Positions 23,056 to 31,358 of a stretch of DNA of 64,000 nt are shown here, in pieces. Made by a program: the position numbers and the translations under genes. The first letter of the stretch is position 1. Every line of letters begins with the position of its first letter. A model generated the notes under the pieces. It searched no databases. It saw only the letters and a list, made by a program, of their open reading frames with translations, and was not told the DNA's origin. The DNA is from Microbacterium sp. NIBRBAC000506063 (GTDB taxonomy: Bacteria > Actinomycetota > Actinomycetes > Actinomycetales > Microbacteriaceae): contig NZ_CP072876.1 of NCBI RefSeq assembly GCF_017968845.1, forward strand, positions 124,001 through 188,000, read 5' to 3'.

Positions 23056-24006
23056 CTAGCCGACGACCAGTCGATCACCCTCCCAGGCGACCGGCCGCGG
23101 GTCGGTCACGCCGCCGACGAATCGCCCCTCGTCATCGAGATGCCGGAAAGCGATGAACAACCACTTCTCCTCGTCGCGGCGGCGCACGAGACGGCCCACG
23201 TAGAGTTCATCGTCCGCAATCGGATGGGCCGCTCCGACGTCGAACGGGCCCGTCAGCGAGTTCGACGGCACCGCCCACACCGCGCCCTTAGGGAATCGTG
23301 CCCTCCGGGTCGGCGAGGAGTGCTCGCCGAGGCAGGAGAACAACAGCACGGGCCTGCCGTCGACGATCTCGCTCTGCATGACTTCGAGCTGGCCGAACCC
23401 CGCATCCGACGGCGAGCTGAGAGGTTCACGGAGCCTCCAGGTCTCAAGATCGTCCGAAACGGCGTGTCCGACGACACCGCGTCCGTGCACCGGACCTTCG
23501 TTCGCGCGCGCGGTCACGAACATGTGCCAGCCTTCGCCGTCCGGATCGGCGAACACCCAGGGATCGCGGAAGGCCTCGTCGTGCCACTGGGAGGAGTCGA
23601 TGCGCTCGTACCACCGGCCGTCGGCCTCGAGCACGGAATCCGGCGACTTGGTCCAGGTGTGGAGGTCGTGCGAGATCGCGTAGCCGATGCGCTGGACGTT
23701 GCGTCCGCCCGACTCCAGTCGCGCGCCCGTATAGAACATGAACCAGCGTCCGTCGGGGTGGCGCACCACCGAGCCGGTCCAGGTGGCGAGCTCGTCGAAG
23801 GCGGGGGCGTCTCCCCTGACGAGCGCGTCGGCGACGCGTGTCCACGACACGAGGTCGTCTGACACGGCATGCCCGATCGAGGCGCGATGATGCCGCGCAT
23901 CCGGATCGTGCAGCGCCCGTGAGGCATAGAGGAAGAAGAGGTGGTACCGCGTCCCGTCGTCGGCGAACCAGAAGTCCCATACCCAGGAGTCGGGGAGGTC
24001 GAACAC
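23056..24006 (-). CDS. Clan GH-J glycoside hydrolase (GH32/68-like), probable beta-fructosidase
   Basis: A 316-residue intact protein without a signal peptide, so it should act in the cytoplasm. Family signs of five-bladed propeller fructosidases: an Asp nucleophile in SWVWDFWFADDG, the RDP triad member in EAFRDPWVFADPDG, and a candidate acid/base Glu in QLEVMQSEIVDG. Two repeats of the S-x-DL-x-TW type (AVSDDLVSWT, AISHDLHTWT) mark successive blades. The GTG at 24006 was chosen because an AAAGGA site lies upstream and the kinase stop precedes it directly. With a PfkB kinase and an importer in the same operon, it probably cleaves an imported fructoside. GH43-like specificity is the alternative. 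Confidence 0.8.
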   Translation of the reverse strand: MFDLPDSWVWDFWFADDGTRYHLFFLYASRALHDPDARHHRASIGHAVSDDLVSWTRVADALVRGDAPAFDELATWTGSVVRHPDGRWFMFYTGARLESGGRNVQRIGYAISHDLHTWTKSPDSVLEADGRWYERIDSSQWHDEAFRDPWVFADPDGEGWHMFVTARANEGPVHGRGVVGHAVSDDLETWRLREPLSSPSDAGFGQLEVMQSEIVDGRPVLLFSCLGEHSSPTRRARFPKGAVWAVPSNSLTGPFDVGAAHPIADDELYVGRLVRRRDEEKWLFIAFRHLDDEGRFVGGVTDPRPVAWEGDRLVVG

Positions 24007-24007
24007 G

Positions 24008-24949
24008 TCAGAGATGTCCTTTCGATCGAACGAGGTCGGCGAGGTCGGCGCGTCGCGGGGGATCCATCCCGGCCCGCGACACCGTGACGGCCGCGGCGGC
24101 CACGCCGCGGGAGAGAAGCCCGTCGAGATCGTCCGCGGTGAATGCCGCGAGCGCCCGCCGGATCTCGTCGGCATCGTCGCCGAGAGCGAGCAGAGCGTCG
24201 ATGATGGCACCCATGAAGGTGTCGCCCGCACCGACGGTGTCGACCACGTGCACGCGCGAAGCCCTCACGCGCACGATCGCCGAGCCGTGCGCCGCCAGGG
24301 CGCCCTCGGCGCCCTCCGTGACGACGACGAGCGTCGCGCCGAGCCCGAGCCACAGGCGCGCGACCCGCTCCGACGTGAGACCGGGATACAGCCATGCTGT
24401 GTCGTCCGCGCTCGCCTTGACGACGTCGGCGACGCGCACGAGACGCTCGACCCGTGTGCGCGCAGCGACGAGGTCCTCCGCCAGTGCCGGACGGATATTG
24501 GGGTCGAAGGTCACGAGGGTCTCTGCAGCGACCGTCTCGACGACGTCGGCGACGACGTCCGCTCCGGGCGGGAGCGATGCCGCGACGGAGCCCGTGTGCG
24601 CGATGCGCGCCGGAGGCAGGGCGAGCGCGGCGGGCAGATTCCACTCGACGTCGAAGGAGTACTCCGCATCCCCCGTCCTGCCGATGAGTGCATCCGCGGT
24701 CCCCGTCCTTCCGGGCACCGAGGCCAGCACGGTCTCGACGCCGGATGCCGCGAGCCACTCGCCGACGCGCCTTCCGCGCTCATCGGCGGCGAGGGTCGTG
24801 ACGAGTACGACGCGGCGATCGAGGCGTCCGAGGGCGACGGCGACGTTCGCGGGGCTCCCGCCGGGGCTCTCGGCCGCCCCGGCGGGAGTTCTGACGATGT
24901 CGACGAGTGCTTCTCCGAGCACGACGACATCGAGCATGGTGCCGGTCAT
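24008..24949 (-). CDS. PfkB family sugar kinase, probable fructokinase
   Basis: A 313-residue intact kinase of the ribokinase family. The N-terminal LGEALVDIV and GGSPANVAVALGRL bind the sugar. The C-terminal DTVGAGDTFMGAIIDALL holds the anion hole and catalytic Asp. The substrate is not fixed by sequence, but fructose is the natural product of the neighbouring GH-J hydrolase, so fructose to fructose-phosphate is the best guess. The ATG at 24949 overlaps the permease stop (ATGA); a second in-frame ATG lies 12 bases later. Part of the LacI-controlled operon. Confidence 0.88.
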   Translation of the reverse strand: MTGTMLDVVVLGEALVDIVRTPAGAAESPGGSPANVAVALGRLDRRVVLVTTLAADERGRRVGEWLAASGVETVLASVPGRTGTADALIGRTGDAEYSFDVEWNLPAALALPPARIAHTGSVAASLPPGADVVADVVETVAAETLVTFDPNIRPALAEDLVAARTRVERLVRVADVVKASADDTAWLYPGLTSERVARLWLGLGATLVVVTEGAEGALAAHGSAIVRVRASRVHVVDTVGAGDTFMGAIIDALLALGDDADEIRRALAAFTADDLDGLLSRGVAAAAVTVSRAGMDPPRRADLADLVRSKGHL

Positions 24950-25848
24950 CCCTTGACCCCGCTGGCAGCGATACTGCTGACGAAGGCTCGCTGGAAGACC
25001 AGGAAGACGATGAGAACGGGGATCGTGATGAGCGAGGTGTAGGCCATGACCTCGCCCCACGCCGTGTTCAGCTGGAAGAAGTACTGCATGCCGACCATCA
25101 CCGGCCGCAACTCCTCACGCTGCACGACCATGAGCGGCCACAGATACTGGTTCCACGCGGGCAGGAAGGTCAGGATCGCGACCGTCGCGAAGGCCGGTCC
25201 CGACAGGGGCACGATGATCCTGCGGTAGATCGCGAACCAGCTCGCGCCGTCGATGCGGGCGGCCTCGTCGAGCGACTTGGGGATCGTCGAGAAGTACTGC
25301 GCGAACAGGAAGATCGAGAAGGCGTTCGCGATGAACGGCACGATCTGCACCTCGTAGGTGTTCAGCCAGCCGAAGTCGTACTTGAGCATGCCGCCCTCCA
25401 GCACGAGCGTCGGCAACTGGTTGACCCAGTAGACCATCGGCACCGCGATGGTCTCGAAGGGAACGATGAGTGTGGCGATGACGACGGCGAGGACGACGAC
25501 GCGCCCCTTCCACTCCAGCCGCGACAGGGCGAAGCCGGCCATGGAGTTGACCACGAGCCCCAGCCCCACCGTCAGCACGGTCACGAGCACGGAGTTGAAC
25601 AGGAACTGCGCGACGGGCACGCGGTCGAAGACGCCGAAGTAGTTGTCGAGACTGATGTCGCCCACCGGCAGGAACGCCGCCGGAGAGCCGATGTCCCGGA
25701 GGATCTGGCTGTCGGGTTTGAGACTCGAGACGAACATGAACACGAGCGGGAACAGGAACACGAGCGCGAGCAGCGACATGGCGAGGTAGGTGAGCACCTT
25801 GCTGCGCAGGCGCCGCCTGCTCTCTGTGGCGGTGGCCATGGCGGTCAT
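24946..25848 (-). CDS. Carbohydrate ABC transporter permease, MalG type
   Basis: An intact 300-residue inner-membrane protein with six predicted helices. The cytoplasmic EAA loop that docks the ATPase is visible as EAARIDGASWFAIYRRIIVPL near residue 195-215, with the terminal helix followed by SGVKG as in MalG-type subunits. It pairs with the MalF-type permease just upstream, one base between stop and start. No ATPase is encoded in this operon, so a shared MsiK/UgpC-type ATPase elsewhere is expected, which is common in actinobacteria. Confidence 0.93.
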   Translation of the reverse strand: MTAMATATESRRRLRSKVLTYLAMSLLALVFLFPLVFMFVSSLKPDSQILRDIGSPAAFLPVGDISLDNYFGVFDRVPVAQFLFNSVLVTVLTVGLGLVVNSMAGFALSRLEWKGRVVVLAVVIATLIVPFETIAVPMVYWVNQLPTLVLEGGMLKYDFGWLNTYEVQIVPFIANAFSIFLFAQYFSTIPKSLDEAARIDGASWFAIYRRIIVPLSGPAFATVAILTFLPAWNQYLWPLMVVQREELRPVMVGMQYFFQLNTAWGEVMAYTSLITIPVLIVFLVFQRAFVSSIAASGVKG

Positions 25849-25849
25849 G

Positions 25850-26791
25850 TCAGTCCTTCTCCCTGGTCAGGCGCCGCTGGACGAGGGCGATGATGAGGAC
25901 CGCGACGAAGAAGATCAGCGAGATCGCGGCGGCATAGCCGATCTCCTGCTGCGCATAGCCCTTGCGGACCGCGTGGTACACGATCGTCGAGGTCGAGCCC
26001 ACAGGTCCTCCCTGCGTCATGACGTCGATCTGCACGAACAGCCCGAGTGCGGCGATCGTGATGGTCACGAGCACGAAGACCATCGTCGGGCGCAGTCCCG
26101 GCCAGGTGACGTTCGTGAACTGCCGCCAGGGACTGGCTCCGTCCATGCGGGCCGCCTCGTACAGCTCCTCCGGGATCGTCTGCAGGCCCGAGAGCCAGAT
26201 GATCATGTGGAACCCGACCGCCTGCCAGATCGAGACGACGATGATCGCGCCGAGAGCGGTCCGCGGATCGTTCAACCAGTCCATCCCGCCCCACAGCCCG
26301 AAGGTGAGGGTGTCGATCATCGAGTTGATGAGGCCGTCGGCCTGGAACATGAACCGCCACAGGATCGAGACGACGACGATCGAGGTGACGACCGGGACGA
26401 AGAAGATGACGCGGAACGCCGTCGTGCCGCGCAGGCGCCTGTTCACCAGGACGGCCAGCACGAGGCCGAGTCCGGCCTGCACCGGCACGACCACGAGCGC
26501 GAAGAGGAAGGTGTTCCAGGCCGACTGGAGGAAGATCGGATCCGCGGTGAACGCCCGAAGGAAGTTGTCGAACCCGACGAAGCGGGGCGGGTTGGGCGAG
26601 ATCAGCCGCGCGTTCGTGAACGAGAGCGTGAACGCGAGGAGCACGGGAATGATCAGGAACAGGATCAGGAGGACGGCGGCCGGGGCGATCATCCCCAGGC
26701 CGGCCCACGTCTGCCTGCCCTTCGAGGAGCGGAAGCGACGGAGCGCGCGCCGGGGCTTCTCCGCCGCCACCGTCGGCGGTGTGACTGTCAT
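25850..26791 (-). CDS. Carbohydrate ABC transporter permease, MalF type
   Basis: An intact 313-residue membrane protein. An N-terminal cytoplasmic segment precedes the first helix (LGMIAPAAVLLILFLIIPVL), then five more helices. The EAA motif is EELYEAARMDGASPWRQF near residue 205. It is the upstream partner of the MalG-type permease and follows the binding-protein gene, from which it is separated by a strong hairpin at 26811-26840. The start ATG at 26791 follows a weak GAGAAAG site. Confidence 0.93.
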   Translation of the reverse strand: MTVTPPTVAAEKPRRALRRFRSSKGRQTWAGLGMIAPAAVLLILFLIIPVLLAFTLSFTNARLISPNPPRFVGFDNFLRAFTADPIFLQSAWNTFLFALVVVPVQAGLGLVLAVLVNRRLRGTTAFRVIFFVPVVTSIVVVSILWRFMFQADGLINSMIDTLTFGLWGGMDWLNDPRTALGAIIVVSIWQAVGFHMIIWLSGLQTIPEELYEAARMDGASPWRQFTNVTWPGLRPTMVFVLVTITIAALGLFVQIDVMTQGGPVGSTSTIVYHAVRKGYAQQEIGYAAAISLIFFVAVLIIALVQRRLTREKD

Positions 26792-26810
26792 GGACGTCTG
26801 CTTTCTCGGA

Positions 26811-26840
26811 GGATGGTGGGGGCGTGTGCCCCCACCATCC
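26811..26840 (-). promoter_or_regulatory. Perfect intercistronic hairpin between binding-protein and permease genes
   Basis: Positions 26811-26823 and 26828-26840 are perfect 13-bp inverted repeats around a 4-base loop (GTGT). The hairpin starts seven bases past the binding-protein stop and ends 20 bases before the permease start. It has no U-tract. Hairpins in this position commonly protect the binding-protein mRNA and reduce permease expression. Confidence 0.75.
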
Positions 26841-26846
26841 GGAGGA

Positions 26847-28133
26847 TCACTGGAATCCGTAGCCGTCGTTCGACGCGATGTTCGTGTCGATCTCGGTGAC
26901 GGCGTTGTCGAGGACCGTCTGGACGTCGGCGCCGTTCATGATGTCCTTCGCGGCCGTCTCGAACGTCGAGGAGATCACGGCGTAGGCGGGCGTCTCCGGC
27001 CGCAGCACCGCGAACTGCTGTGAGAACTCCGCGAAGGGGCGCAGCGCGCCGTCTTGACCGAAGTGCTCGGATGCCGCCGCAGCCGCCTCGGTGGCCGGGA
27101 TCACGACCTGCTTGTCGGCGAACTCGGTGATGTACTCGTCCTTGAACGAGAACTCGAGGTAGGCACGAGCGCCGTCCGCGTCGTTGCAGCCCGAGGAGAT
27201 GCCCCACTGCCAGGAGCCGCCACCGATCTTGGGACCGTGGCCGAGGTCCGGCGGAGGCAGGATGAGCAGGTCGTCGCCGACCGCGTCGACGGCGTCGAGG
27301 CCGTTCCATACGCCCGTGTAACTGAGTGCGACCTCGTCGTCGATGAACTCCTGGTTGCCGATCGTGCCGCTGTTGTTCGCGAATCCCTCGGCGAACAGGC
27401 TCTGGAACCACTCGCCCCATGCGACCGCTTCCGGGCCGTTGAGGGCCCCGTCAGCCGACAGCATCGTCGAACGGTCGATGAGATCGCCGCCGAAGCTCTG
27501 CAGGAAGGGAGAGTATGCGTAGGGCCACCACTCGCCGGTGTCCTCGGCACCGATGTCGATCGGCGTGTCGTATCCGGCGTCCTGGAGCGTGGACAGCACC
27601 GAGGTGAACTCGTCCTCGGTCCAGGGCGCGTCCACCGTCGGGATGCGGATCCCGTTCTCGTCCAGCACCGATTCGCGGGCGAAGATGCCCAGCGCGGCGT
27701 CCCAGTAGCCGGCCGAGTAGATCTCACCATCCCAGACGCCGACGGCGGTGGGAAGGAGGGAATCGGTGATCGCCGGCGAGAGGCCGAGCGGCTGCAGATA
27801 GCCCGCCCACGCCCAGTTGGGCATGATCGGACCGTCGAGGTCCAGGAGGCAGGGCAGGTCGCCGGATGCTGCGGCGGCGACGATCGCGTCGTTGTACGCG
27901 CCCTGCGGGAAGGACTCGTGGACGACCTGATAGGCCTCCTGGGAGGCGTTGAAGTCGGAGATGATCCGTTCGTACACCTCCAGCTCGGCGGGGTTTCCCG
28001 CCGAATGGGTCCACATCGAGATGACGGTGCGACCGTCTTCGGTCGTCGTGCCCTGACCGGCCTGACCGCATGCGGTCAGCACCAGCGCGGCAGCCACGCC
28101 GGTCGCGGCCAGCGGGATGAAGGAGCGCTTCAT
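26847..28133 (-). CDS. Sugar ABC transporter substrate-binding lipoprotein
   Basis: An intact 428-residue protein. A signal peptide ends in the lipobox LVLTAC near residue 22. The mature part matches family 1 extracellular solute-binding proteins (TVISMWTHSAGNPAELEVYE, then LEVYERIISDFNAS and SLSYTG-like blocks such as EVALSYTGVWNG). It should capture an oligosaccharide outside the cell and pass it to the two permeases downstream. It starts 29 bases after the LacI stop with a GGAAT ribosome site. The ligand is inferred to be a fructoside from the enzymes of the operon. Confidence 0.92.
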   Translation of the reverse strand: MKRSFIPLAATGVAAALVLTACGQAGQGTTTEDGRTVISMWTHSAGNPAELEVYERIISDFNASQEAYQVVHESFPQGAYNDAIVAAAASGDLPCLLDLDGPIMPNWAWAGYLQPLGLSPAITDSLLPTAVGVWDGEIYSAGYWDAALGIFARESVLDENGIRIPTVDAPWTEDEFTSVLSTLQDAGYDTPIDIGAEDTGEWWPYAYSPFLQSFGGDLIDRSTMLSADGALNGPEAVAWGEWFQSLFAEGFANNSGTIGNQEFIDDEVALSYTGVWNGLDAVDAVGDDLLILPPPDLGHGPKIGGGSWQWGISSGCNDADGARAYLEFSFKDEYITEFADKQVVIPATEAAAAASEHFGQDGALRPFAEFSQQFAVLRPETPAYAVISSTFETAAKDIMNGADVQTVLDNAVTEIDTNIASNDGYGFQ

Positions 28134-28162
28134 CGGTATTCCTTTCGGTGCGGGAGCGACGT

Positions 28163-29246
28163 CTACGTCGCTCCGGGAGGGGTGACCGCCGGGGCGGTCG
28201 TCGTCCGCGGGGCCGGGCCGGGCACGCTGCCGAGGGGTGCCGGTGGACCCACGGAGGCCCGACGGATGATCGGGCAGTCCATGAGGTGGGGTGGGAGTCG
28301 GATGCGTCGCGGATGCCGAGGGCGACCTCCATCGCCCAGCGGCCCATCGCGGCGTGCGGAAGCGCGACCGTCGTCAGAGGCGGGTCGAGTTCGGCGGCGA
28401 TGAGCTGCTGGTCGTCGTAGCCGACGACCGAGAGGTCGTCGGGCACGCGCAGTCCGGCGCGGTTCGCCCAGGAGTACACGCCCGCTGCGATGCGGTCGTT
28501 GAAGACGAAGACGCCGGTGGGGCGGCGGTCAGGCGGCAGTGCCCAGAGCGCTTCGGCCGCAGCCCGGCCGCCCGCCGCGGAGGTGGGCACGCTCACGTGT
28601 AGATCGGGGTCCGGATCGATGCCGGCTTCGGTGAGCACGTCGACATACGCGCGATAGCGCAGCTCCGCGGCGACGGGGCGCTCCTCGTCCGTGTCGATGA
28701 AGGCGACGCGCCGGTGCCCGAACTCCACGAGCTCGCGGACCGCGGCCCGGCCGCCGGCGTAGTCGTGCGGCACGACCGCGGGGAAGCCGCCGTCCTCGGG
28801 GCGGCAGTCCAGGAACACCGCGCCGGGGGAAGACCTGCGGGAGCGCGGAGCACACGATGCCACATGCTCGCGTAGATGATGCCGTCCACCTGATGGTTCA
28901 CGAGCGTCCGGATCGCGTCGGCCTCCACCTCGGGATGGCCGTCGGTGTCGACGAGGATGACGAGGTGGCCGTGCTCGCGAGCCACTTCCTGGGCCCCCGC
29001 CAGCATGCGTCCGGCGAAGGGGGTCGTCGCGATGCGGTCGGAGACGAGACCGATGGTGCGCGTGCTACGCGTGCGCAGACTCCGGGCGATGGGATTGGGC
29101 ACATAGCCGATCTCTTCGGCTATGCGTCGCACGCGCTCACGGGTGTCGGGAGAGATCCGCGCCTCGGCACCGTTGAGCACGAGCGACACTGTCGCCGAGG
29201 ATACGCCCGCCGCCTTCGCGACGTCTGCGATCCGCACTCTCGCCAT
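28163..29246 (-). CDS. LacI family transcriptional regulator, frameshifted
   Basis: The N-terminal helix-turn-helix and hinge are clear: RIADVAKAAGVSSATVSLVL, then RRIAEEIGYVPNPIARSLR. A periplasmic-binding-protein-like effector domain follows (GFPAVVPHDYAGGRAAVREL, TGVFVFNDRIAAGVYSWA, DLSVVGYDD). Two shifts near 28835 and 28293 split it; the repaired protein is about 361 residues with an unusual Pro/Ala-rich tail. It is the first gene of the sugar operon, so it is autoregulated. Two matching palindromic sites lie in its own leader (29278-29311). The inducer is probably the imported sugar or its phosphate. Confidence 0.87.
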
Positions 29247-29277
29247 TCTTCTGCTCCATTGCGTCGGATGAGATGAC

Positions 29278-29290
29278 TAATCGATTTATC
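29278..29290. promoter_or_regulatory. Putative LacI operator O1
   Basis: TAATCGATTTATC with the palindromic core AATCGATT (central CpG), the usual form of LacI-family sites. It lies in the leader of the lacI operon, about 32 bases upstream of the start codon. An identical copy lies 21 bp away. The stretch is AT-rich in a GC-rich genome. Confidence 0.72.
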
Positions 29291-29298
29291 TAGATGCT

Positions 29299-29311
29299 TA
29301 ATCGATTTATC
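29299..29311. promoter_or_regulatory. Putative LacI operator O2
   Basis: An exact copy of the 13-base site at 29278-29290 in the same orientation. The 21-bp distance puts both on the same helix face, which suits cooperative binding of two dimers. It lies just downstream of the predicted transcription start. Confidence 0.72.
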
Positions 29312-29323
29312 ATTGTGTGTGAG

Positions 29324-29353
29324 ATTCTGCCGGACCGCCGGAGCGATTGTCAA
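29324..29353 (-). promoter_or_regulatory. Predicted promoter of the lacI sugar operon
   Basis: On the minus strand a perfect -35 TTGACA (29353-29348) and a -10 CAGAAT (29329-29324) are separated by 18 bp. Transcription would start near 29316, right before the two operators, so repressor binding would block initiation or early elongation. Confidence 0.6.
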
Positions 29354-29384
29354 CCCCGGCTTCTGCAGGAGAGAGCCGGCAGCC

Positions 29385-30245
29385 CTAGGGGAAGGAGGGC
29401 GCGTTCCCCGTCGCCCGCTCCACGATCCGCGCGAGCGCGGCATCCGTCGTCGTGTTCTCCCCCGGCCGATTGGGCTTGCCGGCGCCGTGATAGTCGCTCG
29501 AACCGGTGACGATCAGATCGCGCCGGTCGGCGATCTTCTGCAGCGCCTTCTTGCCGCGCTCGGTGTTCTCGCGATGCCCGATCTCCAGCCCCGCGAGCCC
29601 CGCGTCGACGAGCTCGTCGATCACGGCGACCGGCAGCATGTGGTCGCGGCTGACGGTCGCGGGATGCGCCATGACCGGCACCCCGCCCGCGCCCAGGATC
29701 AGCTCGATCGCGGTGAAGGGGTCGGGCGCATAGTGCGGCTCGTAGTAGCCGGTGCGCGGATGCAGGATGCCCTCGAACGCCTCGGTGCGGTCGCGCACGA
29801 TCCCCTGCGCGATGAGCGCATCGGCGATGTGCGGGCGCCCGACGGTCGCATCCCCGGTGGTCTGGGCGAGCACGTGATCCCAGTGCAGATCGAAGTCGCG
29901 GGCGATGTTGCGCACGATCCTCTCGGCGCGCCCGATCCGGTCGTCGCGGATACGCGCGCACTCGGCCAGGAGCGCGGCATCCGACGGGTCCACGAGGTAG
30001 GCAAGCATGTGGACGCTGCGCCAGCCGTGCTTGGCCGACAGCTCCATGCCCGGGACGAAGGTCATGCCCAGATCGGATGCCGCCTCCGCCGCCTCCGCCC
30101 AGCCCGAAGTCGTGTCGTGGTCGGTGAGGGCCGCGGTGCGCACCCCGTACGCGTGCGCCTGCCGCATGACCTCTGCGGGTGCCTCGGTGCCGTCGGAGTG
30201 GTTCGAATGCAGGTGGAGGTCGATCGGCCCCGTGAATCGCGCCAT
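29385..30245 (-). CDS. PHP domain phosphoesterase (RNase AM/TrpH-like)
   Basis: An intact 286-residue metal-dependent phosphoesterase. The PHP metal-site motifs are in order: DLHLHSNHSDG, ALTDHDTTSG, PGMELSA, HMLAYLV, VMAHPAT and TGSSDYHGA. This order and length match the YciV/TrpH group, which includes a 5'-3' exonuclease and 3',5'-nucleotide phosphatase. The ATG at 30245 is preceded by GGAGGAAGC. It is divergent from the EEP membrane protein gene. The exact substrate is not evident. Confidence 0.9.
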   Translation of the reverse strand: MARFTGPIDLHLHSNHSDGTEAPAEVMRQAHAYGVRTAALTDHDTTSGWAEAAEAASDLGMTFVPGMELSAKHGWRSVHMLAYLVDPSDAALLAECARIRDDRIGRAERIVRNIARDFDLHWDHVLAQTTGDATVGRPHIADALIAQGIVRDRTEAFEGILHPRTGYYEPHYAPDPFTAIELILGAGGVPVMAHPATVSRDHMLPVAVIDELVDAGLAGLEIGHRENTERGKKALQKIADRRDLIVTGSSDYHGAGKPNRPGENTTTDAALARIVERATGNAPSFP

Positions 30246-30298
30246 GCTTCCTCCTCGACTCTCGAGCCTACCGACAGCCCGCGCACAGCAGGCTCGCC

Positions 30299-30304
30299 TA
30301 GGCT
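30299..30304 (+). promoter_or_regulatory. -10 box of a probable leaderless promoter
   Basis: TAGGCT ends six bases before the GTG start at 30311. No Shine-Dalgarno sequence is present. Confidence 0.5.
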
Positions 30305-30310
30305 CGTGGT

Positions 30311-31333
30311 GTGTTCCGACTCCTGGGTGTTCTGCTGACGGTCCTGTTCGCGATCGCCACCGCGATCGTCGTCTGGCCGCAGTTCTTCCGGGTCGAGCAG
30401 CTCTTCCCCGTCGCCCAGCTCGTGGCGATGCGGGGCGTGCTCATCGCGGGCTATCTCGCTCTCGCCGTCCTCATGCTGCTGCTCCTGCTCGCCCGCCCGC
30501 TGCGCGGCTTCGCGGCATCCATCCTCGTCGTCGCCCTCCTCGGCGCCCTCGCCCACGGCACCGTGCTGTACCTGCGGGGCGTCGGCCCGGGCGCGCTGCC
30601 GGAGAAGTCGGACGGCAGCATCCGGGTCATGACTTGGAACACCAACGGCGAGGCGGTCTCTGCCGCCGAGATCGCCGCGACCATCGTGGAGCAGGACGCC
30701 GACGTGGTCGCCCTGCCGGAGACGGCCGACTCGGTCGGACGCGAGATCGCCCTCATGCTGCGCGAGAGCGGCCACCGGATGTGGGTGCACCACGTCGACT
30801 TCTATCCGGATGTCGTCAACGGCCCTCAGGCCTGGCAGACGACGATCCTCATCTCGCCGGACCTGGGCGACTACTCGGTCATCGACTCCTCGCTCGACCG
30901 CACGAGCAACACCGGGCAGGTGCCCAGCGCCGTCGTCATGCCGGTCGACGGCACGGGTCCGACGATCGTCGCCGTGCACGCCGTCGCACCCCGGCAGTCG
31001 GCCATGGATCAGTGGCGGGCCGACCTGCAGTGGGTCGCCGATCAGTGCCCGTCGGGCGATGTGATCCTCGCAGGCGACTTCAACGCGACGATCGACCACA
31101 CCGCCTCGCTCGGCACGCGCGGCGGCGACATGGGTGCCTGCTTCGACGTCGCCGCACGCACCGGCACCGGGCAGGCCGGCACCTGGCCCACGACGCTCCC
31201 CTCGCTCCTGGGCGCCCCCATCGACCGGATCCTCGCGACCGCGAACTGGCATCCGGAGGGCTCGCTGGTCCTGGGAGACGACGGCGGCAGCGACCACCGC
31301 GCCCTGGTCGTGCAGCTCTCCCCCGCCGAATGA
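30311..31333 (+). CDS. Membrane-anchored endonuclease/exonuclease/phosphatase (EEP) family protein
   Basis: An intact 340-residue protein. Three hydrophobic helices fill the first 95 residues, then an EEP (DNase I-like) domain with MTWNTNG, a metal-binding Glu in ALPETAD, VAVHAVAP, LAGDFNATIDH and the final GSDHRALVVQL. All catalytic positions of the fold are present. The domain should face outward given the topology, so a nucleic acid or phospholipid head group outside the cell is a plausible substrate. The GTG start follows a TAGGCT box by six bases. Confidence 0.88.
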   Translation: MFRLLGVLLTVLFAIATAIVVWPQFFRVEQLFPVAQLVAMRGVLIAGYLALAVLMLLLLLARPLRGFAASILVVALLGALAHGTVLYLRGVGPGALPEKSDGSIRVMTWNTNGEAVSAAEIAATIVEQDADVVALPETADSVGREIALMLRESGHRMWVHHVDFYPDVVNGPQAWQTTILISPDLGDYSVIDSSLDRTSNTGQVPSAVVMPVDGTGPTIVAVHAVAPRQSAMDQWRADLQWVADQCPSGDVILAGDFNATIDHTASLGTRGGDMGACFDVAARTGTGQAGTWPTTLPSLLGAPIDRILATANWHPEGSLVLGDDGGSDHRALVVQLSPAE

Positions 31334-31358
31334 TCCGGAGGCGTGGAAGAATCGAAGG

